Below, in pieces: positions 55,654 through 64,000 of a stretch of 64,000 bases of DNA. The DNA is from an uncultured Opitutaceae bacterium. GTDB taxonomy: Bacteria; Verrucomicrobiota; Verrucomicrobiia; Opitutales; Opitutaceae. Below the pieces are notes generated by a model, which did not search any database, had not been told where the DNA came from, and saw only the letters and a program-made list of their open reading frames with translations. Position numbers and translations under genes: made by a program. Every line of letters starts with the position of its first letter. Position 1 is the first letter of the stretch. Where the stretch lies: assembly GCA_903916755.1 (NCBI GenBank), contig CAIWXW010000087.1, forward strand, positions 80,529 through 144,528, read 5' to 3'.

Positions 55654-56400
55654 CTATTGGCCCCGGAGGATGTTGCCCACGATCCCGCCGATGACCCCGC
55701 CGGCGGTCGCGTCCCGCGCTTCCTGGTTCGGGAGATAATGGGCGATGGATTCGGCGAGGTTGAGGATGGGCATGCTCTGCAGCCACGCCTTGCCGGGGCC
55801 CGTGAGGGTCGCGAGGAAAATCCCCTCCCCGCCGAAGATCATGTTTCGCACGCCCCGGACCCGCTGGATGTCGAACTGGAGCGAGGGAGTGATGATGCCG
55901 ACGTGGCCGGCGTGCACCAGGAGCCGCTGGCCCGGCTGGAGGTCCTCGGTGACGACCTCACCGGAGAGATCCAGCCACACTGTGCCCGGGCCCGTCACCC
56001 GCTGCAGGATGAAGCCCTCGCCTCCGAAGAACGAGGCGCCCAGGCGCTGCTGGAAGGCCATTTCCAGGGTCACGCCGGTCTCGGCCACCAGGAAGGTTTC
56101 CTTCCGGCAGATGAGCGACTCGCCCGCCGCGAGCTTGAAAGGCAGGATATGGCCCGGGAACCGCGGGGCGAAGGCCAGCCGGCTGGGGACGGCGCCGCGA
56201 GCGGTGTAGGTCGTGACGAAAAAGCTGCCACCGCTGAGCGAGCGCTTGAGGCCGGAAAAGAGGCCGCCGCCGGTGCTGGTGTCCATCTGCACGTCGTCCG
56301 TCATCCAGGCCATGGCGTGGGTCTGACAGTAGACGCTTTCGCCCGGGGCGAGTTCGACCTGGAGGGTCGGCATGGTCGTGCCGGTAATCGTGGAATTCAT
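55654..56400 (-). CDS. TIGR00266/AIM24-family protein
   Basis: 248 residues. ELAPGESVYCQTHAMAWM, VTTYTARGAVPSRLAFAPRFPGHILP, and ASFFGGEGFILQRVTGPGTVWLD match the TIGR00266 pattern of duplicated beta-sheet domain, including the repeat FGGEGIFLATLTGPGKAW. There is no signal peptide or membrane segment. A Gly-rich tail (GGVIGGIVGNIL) ends the protein. Function of the family is not established. It lies on the minus strand downstream of the MazG-like gene. Confidence 0.88.
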   Translation of the reverse strand: MNSTITGTTMPTLQVELAPGESVYCQTHAMAWMTDDVQMDTSTGGGLFSGLKRSLSGGSFFVTTYTARGAVPSRLAFAPRFPGHILPFKLAAGESLICRKETFLVAETGVTLEMAFQQRLGASFFGGEGFILQRVTGPGTVWLDLSGEVVTEDLQPGQRLLVHAGHVGIITPSLQFDIQRVRGVRNMIFGGEGIFLATLTGPGKAWLQSMPILNLAESIAHYLPNQEARDATAGGVIGGIVGNILRGQ

Positions 56401-56528
56401 GGTAAATCCACAACGGGTGACGCCCGGCGCCGGGTCAAGTCCGGGCCGCCGCCGCCCCTCCTGGGAGGGCAGAGCAATTCTCGCTTGCGCTGGGCGGGGA
56501 TTGGCTGCTTTTTCTTACCTTCCTGTAC

Positions 56529-56605
<77 letters not shown>

Positions 56606-56653
56606 CTTTCTGAGCCCCTGTCCGCAGTCGCCGGACCCGGGCAAAATCTCTCT

Positions 56654-56890
56654 ATGCAGAAGCCCTACGCCGACCTGCTGGCCCAATTGAGGCGCAATCT
56701 CCGGATCTCCGTCATGCTCTGCGTCGCGGGGCTCGTGACCGCGATCGCCCTCGTGGCCGAGGCGCATACGCCCAATGTCCGCGACTGGGGCTATCTCTCC
56801 CTTGGCTGCTGGGTGGTTTCGGCGGTCTTTCTCGGGGTCAGCGCCCATCGATACCGGTCTTACGTCCGACAATTGGCCCATCGGCCGTAA
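56654..56890 (+). CDS. Small two-helix membrane protein
   Basis: 78 residues from the ATG at 56654, shortly after tRNA-Arg. Two hydrophobic helices (VMLCVAGLVTAIALVA and LSLGCWVVSAVFLGVS) are separated by a short loop. No family was recognised. The leader before the ATG is pyrimidine-rich (aatctctct). It may be a real gene, as both helices and the Arg/His-rich tail are coherent, but confirmation would need homologues. Confidence 0.55.
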   Translation: MQKPYADLLAQLRRNLRISVMLCVAGLVTAIALVAEAHTPNVRDWGYLSLGCWVVSAVFLGVSAHRYRSYVRQLAHRP

Positions 56891-57265
56891 AGGCAGCTGG
56901 CCTCGGCCGGTCGCCCTGCGGTGAATACGCATCCTTCCCGCGCCGGCGTCCGCATCCTCCTCGGCGCCGCGGCGCCGAGCCCGGCTGCCATCTGTATCAC
57001 TCAATAGCCACGTTAGCATGCGGTTAGCCTCGATCCATTCGGCGGGATGAGGCGTATTGTCCGCTTTTTTCTCCCCGCGCGCGGCAACCCGCCTGCAGCC
57101 GTTATGCAGCTAAAAACAGCCGCTATGCGAACATACCGGAAATCCAGCAGTGTCGGCATCAATCCTGCATCACTTCAGGCGTCGGTTCCGAGGGGAATAC
57201 ACCATCGCGGCGACGAATCGGATTCGGTGCCGAGGCGGGCTTCTTTTCGGGACCCTGGCGTACCT
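56891..57265. other. Intergenic region upstream of the IclR-type gene
   Basis: 375 bases with no convincing gene. GTTAGC-ATGCG-GTTAGC lies at about 57012-57028. AGCCGTTATGC (57097-57107) is repeated as AGCCGCTATGC (57118-57128), 21 bases apart. An open frame from 57047 in phase with the IclR gene would cover the repeats but has weak coding character. Confidence 0.6.
57097..57128. promoter_or_regulatory. Candidate tandem operator (two 11-base direct repeats)
   Basis: AGCCGTTATGC and AGCCGCTATGC differ at one base and are spaced 21 bases start to start, which is two helical turns, so a dimeric regulator could contact the same DNA face. They lie 138 bases upstream of the chosen IclR start and could be an autoregulatory site. 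Evidence is from sequence repetition only. Confidence 0.35.
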
Positions 57266-58018
57266 ATGGATACAATACGTACCGGTGCTGCAGGCCAAAA
57301 TCCGGCCACCCATGCTGAACACAAGGGGTTTCAGAATCGGGCGGTTGCGACCTCCTTCCTCAAGGGCCTCGACCTCCTCACGGTGCTGGCCCGGCGAGAG
57401 GACGGCCTGCCGGTTTCGATGCTCGTGCGAAAGCTCAAGCTGCCGCGCACCTCCATCTTCCGCATGCTCACCACGCTCGAGCAGTATGGCCTGGTGGCCA
57501 AGAAGGGGCGCGTCTGGTGCGCCACGGAGCAGTTCTACGAGTGGTCGTCGCGCGACACCCACGGCGAGATCCGGCGCCGATACGAGCCGGTGATCCATGC
57601 CGTGGCGGTCGAGGTCGGGGAGCTGGTGGAGTTGGGCATCGGCGAAGCGGGCGGCGTGCGCTACATCCACTGGGAGCAGGCGCCCCACCTGATCACGATC
57701 GATCCCCTGAAGAGCGGCGTTTATCCACTACACAAGACCGCCACCGGGAAGCTGGTGCTGTCGCAGCGGCCGGACCTCTGCAGCTCCTTTGAGGACCGCA
57801 AGCTCCTGGCCGAAATCGCCGACGCGCGGACGACGGGCGTGGCCGCCAACCGCCGCGAGTCCGATCCCAATGTGATGGCGATCGCCACCTGGGCGGCGCA
57901 GCCCTCGACGATCACACCGATCATTTGTGTGAAGTGGCCGTTCTTCCGGTTCACCGAGGCCAAGGCGCTGCGGGCCCTGGCGGTCGTCCGGCGGGAGCTG
58001 GCCAAGGTCAACAACTAG
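57266..58018 (+). CDS. IclR-type helix-turn-helix transcriptional regulator
   Basis: 250 residues from the ATG at 57266; an in-frame ATG at 57047 would add 73. The winged HTH covers about residues 27-90 (AVATSFLKGLDLLTVLARRE, LKLPRTSIFRMLTTLEQYGLV) and the C-terminal IclR effector domain follows (EVGELVELGIGEAGGVRYIHW, YPLHKTATGKLVLS). IclR proteins respond to small metabolites such as sugar acids or aromatic acids. The immediate target is not evident. It converges with recJ. Confidence 0.83.
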   Translation: MDTIRTGAAGQNPATHAEHKGFQNRAVATSFLKGLDLLTVLARREDGLPVSMLVRKLKLPRTSIFRMLTTLEQYGLVAKKGRVWCATEQFYEWSSRDTHGEIRRRYEPVIHAVAVEVGELVELGIGEAGGVRYIHWEQAPHLITIDPLKSGVYPLHKTATGKLVLSQRPDLCSSFEDRKLLAEIADARTTGVAANRRESDPNVMAIATWAAQPSTITPIICVKWPFFRFTEAKALRALAVVRRELAKVNN

Positions 58019-58062
58019 GCAAGGGGGCCGCCACCCGCCGCCGCGCCCCGGGCCGCGCGGCC

Positions 58063-59784
58063 CTACCCCGCCACGCGCCAGTCGATCAGCTGCAGCTGCA
58101 GCAGGCGGCGGTCGTTGTAGGTGTTCCAGGCCAGCTCGACCGCGAGGTCGATCGGCACCCCGGCGGGCGGCAGCCGCCGCGCCATTTTCCAGGCAACTCC
58201 GTGCAGGCGGCGGCCGCGGCCATCGTCGAACCAGAACCGGAAATGCTGCTCCTTGAAGACCGTGGGCGGCGGACTTAGCACCACCCCGCGCAGGCCGAAG
58301 ATCGGCTCGGGGTTGCCCTGGCCGAAGGGCTGCAGGGTCGCCAGGTCGTCCATCAGGCGGTCGCGGATCTGGTGCGGCTCGAGCCAGGCGGCGATGTCGA
58401 TCCGCGCCTCGGCGATGTCGCCGCCCACGTGGGTGCGGACCGCCTCCGCAAACTGGCGCCGGAACCCGTCGAGGCGTCCCTTGATCAGGGATACCCCCAC
58501 CGCCATTGGGTGCCCGCCCCAGCTGGAAAGATGGTCGCGGCACTGGCCGAGGACCTCGACCAGGTTGACGCCGTGGACGCTGCGCCCGGATCCCTTCGCG
58601 TGCTCGCCCTCGTTCCCAAGGACGATGCAGGGCCGGTTGTACTTGCGGGTGACCCGGCCGGCCACGATCCCCACGACGCCCGGATGCCACGCCTCGCTGA
58701 AGAGCACGATGCCGGAATGGCTCGCGTATTCGGACTCGATCAGGCGCTCGGCCTCGCCCGTCATCAGGCGCTCGATCTCCTGCCGCTCCCGGTTGAACTG
58801 GTCCAGCTGGCGCGCGGTCTCGAAGCAGAAGGCGCTGTCCTCGCTGATGAGCAGTTCAACCGACAGCGCGGCATCGGCCAGGCGGCCCGAGGCGTTGATC
58901 CGGGGCCCGAGCCGAAAGGAGACGTCGGCCGGCAGGATGTCCTGGCCAGCCTTCATGCCCGCGACCTCCATCAGGGCCCGCAGCCCGGGCCGCTGGGTCT
59001 CCTGGAGGATGCGCAGGCCGTGGCGGGCCAGGATCCGGTTCTCGCCGACCAGGGGCACCAGATCGGCCACCGTCCCGAGCGCGACCAGGTCGAGGTGGTC
59101 GCGGAGCTTGAGGTTCAGGGCACCCGGGTGGTTCTCGGCCCGGAGCCGCTTCAGGAGGCCGTGCATCGCCTTGAAGACCAGGCCCACCGTGCAGAAGTCC
59201 CGCCAGAGGGCCTGGGTCTCCCCGCCCCCCGCCGTCGCGTGGGGGTTGAGGAGCACGCCCTGGGTCAGGGCGCCCTCCTTCTCCCGGTGGTGGTCGATCA
59301 CAATGACATCGATCCCGCGCTCGATCAGGTAGGCGACCTCCGCATGGGAGTTCGTCCCGCAGTCGAGGGCCACGAACAGCTTGGGCACCCCCTGCTCCAG
59401 CGCCCGGTCGATGGCGCTGCGGGACAGGCCGTAGCCGTCCTCGGCCCGCCGCGGCACGATGAAGCGCGGGCTGAGGCCGAACTTTCGCAAGACCATGACA
59501 AGGAGCGCCGTGCTGGTCACCCCGTCGACATCGTAGTCGCCCAGCACCACCACCGAATCGCGGTTCACGATCGCGGCCTGGAGCCGCGCCGCCACCGCCT
59601 CCAGGTTGGGCAGCAGGAAGGGATCGCCCAGCCCGGCCAGGGCGGGCTCGAGGAAGCGGCCGGCCGCCGCGGGTTCGCGGATGCCCGCCCGCAGCAGCAG
59701 TTCCGCCAGGATGGAGTCCACCCCGGCGTCCCGGCTGAGCGCCGCTACCTCGTCAGCGAGGAACGGCGTGTGATTCCAGCGCAT
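58063..59784 (-). CDS. recJ: Single-stranded-DNA-specific exonuclease RecJ
   Basis: 573 residues. The DHH/DHHA1 motifs are visible: VVVLGDYDVDGVTSTAL (Asp83, Asp85, Asp87), VALDCGTNSHAEVAYL (Asp141), VIVIDHHREKE (DHH at 164-166) and the late GRSVHGVNLVEVL and SSWGGHPMAVGVSL. RecJ degrades single-stranded DNA from 5' to 3' in recombination and mismatch repair. Length is normal. The ATG at 59784 lies one base after the secDF stop at 59786-59788, so the genes are probably co-transcribed. Confidence 0.95.
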   Translation of the reverse strand: MRWNHTPFLADEVAALSRDAGVDSILAELLLRAGIREPAAAGRFLEPALAGLGDPFLLPNLEAVAARLQAAIVNRDSVVVLGDYDVDGVTSTALLVMVLRKFGLSPRFIVPRRAEDGYGLSRSAIDRALEQGVPKLFVALDCGTNSHAEVAYLIERGIDVIVIDHHREKEGALTQGVLLNPHATAGGGETQALWRDFCTVGLVFKAMHGLLKRLRAENHPGALNLKLRDHLDLVALGTVADLVPLVGENRILARHGLRILQETQRPGLRALMEVAGMKAGQDILPADVSFRLGPRINASGRLADAALSVELLISEDSAFCFETARQLDQFNRERQEIERLMTGEAERLIESEYASHSGIVLFSEAWHPGVVGIVAGRVTRKYNRPCIVLGNEGEHAKGSGRSVHGVNLVEVLGQCRDHLSSWGGHPMAVGVSLIKGRLDGFRRQFAEAVRTHVGGDIAEARIDIAAWLEPHQIRDRLMDDLATLQPFGQGNPEPIFGLRGVVLSPPPTVFKEQHFRFWFDDGRGRRLHGVAWKMARRLPPAGVPIDLAVELAWNTYNDRRLLQLQLIDWRVAG

Positions 59785-59785
59785 G

Positions 59786-62332
<2,547 letters not shown>

Positions 62333-62365
62333 CAGAGGGGTTGGGGCCGGCGGCGCCGGCGGCAG

Positions 62366-62380
62366 GACCGCGAAGCGGTC
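62366..62380. other. Hairpin between yajC and secDF
   Basis: GACCGC and GCGGTC pair around GAA, one base beyond the yajC stop on the transcribed strand. No T run follows in the minus direction, so a processing or translation-uncoupling role is possible but unproven. Confidence 0.35.
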
Positions 62381-62728
62381 TTATTTCTTTTCCTCGACGA
62401 CGCCGTTGCGCTTGGTGACCGACTGGATGAAGCCCTTGCCGACCTCGACCTTGGTGGTGTCGGCGATCCGGATGACAAAGCGGTCGTCCTTCACATTCGT
62501 GATGGTGCCGTAGATGCCGCCGGTCGTGACCACCTCGTCGCCGGACTGCAGTTCCGTCAGCATCTTCTCGTGCGCCTTCTGCTTCTTGCGCTGGGGGGCG
62601 ATCATGAGGAAATACATGCCGCCGACCAGGAGAACCAGGGGCAGGAAGGTCACCAGGCCGCCCCCCTGGGGGGCTGCGGTTTGGGCCAAAACGGGGAGCG
62701 TGGTCAGGAGGGAGGTCATATTCGTCAT
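62381..62728 (-). CDS. yajC: Preprotein translocase subunit YajC
   Basis: 115 residues. A hydrophobic helix (VTFLPLVLLVGGMYFLMI) is followed by the diagnostic APQRKKQKAHEKMLTELQSGDEVVTTGGIYGTITNV. YajC associates with SecDF in the inner membrane. The start is the ATG at 62728, with another ATG at 62719 also possible. It heads the yajC-secDF-recJ transcription unit and is divergent from speA. Confidence 0.96.
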   Translation of the reverse strand: MTNMTSLLTTLPVLAQTAAPQGGGLVTFLPLVLLVGGMYFLMIAPQRKKQKAHEKMLTELQSGDEVVTTGGIYGTITNVKDDRFVIRIADTTKVEVGKGFIQSVTKRNGVVEEKK

Positions 62729-62832
62729 TGCGTATTGAAAGTCAGAGAAGCTATTTCAAAAAAAGAAACCCGCATCAAACAGTTTCCCCTCCCTCCAAAG
62801 CAAGCCCTAACGCCTCCCCGCCCACCCCCGCA

Positions 62833-64000
62833 TTGAAAAGCAAACCAGCAGCCGGCTGGACCGCCGCCCGGTCCGAGGAACACTACGGGTTCAAGCGTTG
62901 GGGCTCCGGCCATTTTGCGGTGGACGAGGACGGCTTTGTGGCCGTCCAGCCCCAGGCCGATGGCCGGGCCATCCGGGTCCTGGATGTGATCCAGGAGGCG
63001 GTCGGAATGGGCCTCAAAGCCCCGATGGTCATCCGCTTCCAGGACCTGCTCCGGCACCGGGTGGTCCAGATGAACGAGACCTTCCGCCGGACCATGAAGG
63101 CCGAGGGCTACAAGGGCGAGTACCGGGGGGTCTTCCCGATCAAGGTCAACCAGCTGCGGGAGGTGGTCGACGAGATCATCGCGGCCGGCAAGGACTACCA
63201 TTATGGCCTGGAGGCGGGCTCCAAGCCCGAGCTGATGGTCGCCCTGGCCATGCATGAGGGCAGCCAGCGGCTGATCATCTGCAACGGCTACAAGGACCAC
63301 GACTACATCCGGCTCGCCCTCCTGGGCCGCAAACTGGGCAAGAAGGTCATCCTGGTGGTCGAGCAGCTGTCCGAGTTGGACGACATCATCCGCCTGTCCC
63401 AGGAAACGGGGGTCAAGCCGATGATCGGCTTCCGGGTGAAGCTCCAGACCCGGGGCGAGGGCAAGTGGGCCATGTCCACCGGCGAAAACGCCAAGTTCGG
63501 GCTCAACACCGCCGAGATCCTCTTTGCCTGCGAGAAGCTCAAGGCGGTCAAGTTCACCCAGTGCCTCAAGCTGGTCCATTTTCACATCGGCTCCCAGGTG
63601 CCGAACATCATCACGATCAAGAACGCGGTGATCGAGGCCACCCGCTGCTACTGCCACCTGTCCGACATGGGCTTCCCCATGGGCTACCTGGACGTGGGCG
63701 GGGGCCTGGGCATCGACTACGACGGCTCGCGGACCAATTTCGAGAGCTCGATGAACTACTCCCTGGAGGAGTACGCCCGCGACGTCATCTTCAACATCCG
63801 GGAGATCTGCGACGCCTCCGATGTGGCGGTGCCGGACATCGTCAGCGAATCGGGCCGCGCGGTCGTCGCCCCCCACTCCATGCTGGTCGTGGAGGTCTTC
63901 GAGCGGATCAACAAGCACGAGTCCCTGGGCCAGCAGCACCAGCCCAAGGTTAAGCACAAGGTCGTCCAGGACCTGGCGGTCATGCTGAAGAATAAGACCA
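62833..64000 (+). CDS. speA: Biosynthetic arginine decarboxylase, partial
   Basis: The frame is open to the right edge of the window; about 389 residues are present. The start is TTG 62833 (KSKPAAGWTAARSEEHYGFKRWG follows), with no nearby ATG. YRGVFPIKVNQLREVV contains the pyridoxal-phosphate Lys, VHFHIGSQ and GYLDVGGGLGIDYDG are typical of the alanine-racemase-fold decarboxylases, and SESGRAVVAPHSMLVVEV follows. SpeA makes agmatine from arginine in polyamine synthesis. The full enzyme is about 630-660 residues, so the C-terminal part is missing because of the window edge. Confidence 0.93.
   Translation, partial: MKSKPAAGWTAARSEEHYGFKRWGSGHFAVDEDGFVAVQPQADGRAIRVLDVIQEAVGMGLKAPMVIRFQDLLRHRVVQMNETFRRTMKAEGYKGEYRGVFPIKVNQLREVVDEIIAAGKDYHYGLEAGSKPELMVALAMHEGSQRLIICNGYKDHDYIRLALLGRKLGKKVILVVEQLSELDDIIRLSQETGVKPMIGFRVKLQTRGEGKWAMSTGENAKFGLNTAEILFACEKLKAVKFTQCLKLVHFHIGSQVPNIITIKNAVIEATRCYCHLSDMGFPMGYLDVGGGLGIDYDGSRTNFESSMNYSLEEYARDVIFNIREICDASDVAVPDIVSESGRAVVAPHSMLVVEVFERINKHESLGQQHQPKVKHKVVQDLAVMLKNKT

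Overview
The window is GC-rich bacterial chromosome with very dense coding, many ATGA/GTGA/TGATG start-stop overlaps, frequent TTG and GTG starts, and many starts preceded by pyrimidine-rich leaders without a Shine-Dalgarno sequence. The fused SecDF with yajC and recJ, a biosynthetic arginine decarboxylase, a CHRD+DUF1800 protein and the overall style suggest a Verrucomicrobiota member, perhaps Opitutaceae. That placement is inference: no rRNA or other phylogenetic marker was analysed.

1-16.5 kb is a mostly minus-strand locus of very large polytopic membrane proteins (GT39/ArnT-like and other GT-C-like types) whose C-termini carry one to four copies of a 130-160 residue beta-rich module. The module has a GxDHWG core, an LDG turn and an FxG(R/K)I end, and I infer a concanavalin/LamG-like fold. 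Two further proteins, 1-878 and 9088-10728, are built almost only of this module behind a signal segment. A GtrA-family protein sits among them, and one unrelated large membrane protein (6561-9098) lies on the plus strand. This family is the most unusual feature of the window.

16.6-24 kb is a GDP-D-glycero-D-manno-heptose locus: oxidoreductase, heptose-7-P kinase (HddA type), acyltransferase, guanylyltransferase (HddC type), a DUF2142 membrane protein on the other strand, SIS isomerase (GmhA type), HAD phosphatase (GmhB type) and a transaldolase that could supply sedoheptulose-7-P. A clear intrinsic terminator closes it. 24-34.4 kb holds a secreted protein, a 1297-residue three-domain glycosyltransferase, a polytopic membrane protein, a GT2, a second DUF2142 gene split by a frameshift, and another GT2.

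34.4-41.7 kb is a tightly coupled nucleotide-sugar operon: two SDR epimerases, a small secreted protein, GT2, an RmlD-like reductase interrupted by an in-frame TAG, RmlB, RmlA and GT2. No rmlC is present. 41.7-45.1 kb is a likely zinc locus: ZnuA-like binding protein, COG0523 GTPase with a His-rich loop, and a WD40 protein.

45-64 kb is mixed: flavin amine oxidase, transglutaminase-like protein, a 0.9 kb region without a convincing gene, a CHRD+DUF1800 protein, tRNA-Phe(GAA), an MBOAT/SGNH/48-residue membrane protein operon, DUF2127, an Fsr-like MFS exporter, a MazG-like protein, a TIGR00266 protein, tRNA-Arg(ACG), an IclR-type regulator, then housekeeping recJ, secDF and yajC, and the 5' part of speA running off the right edge. 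No insertion sequence, CRISPR array, rRNA or phage gene was seen.
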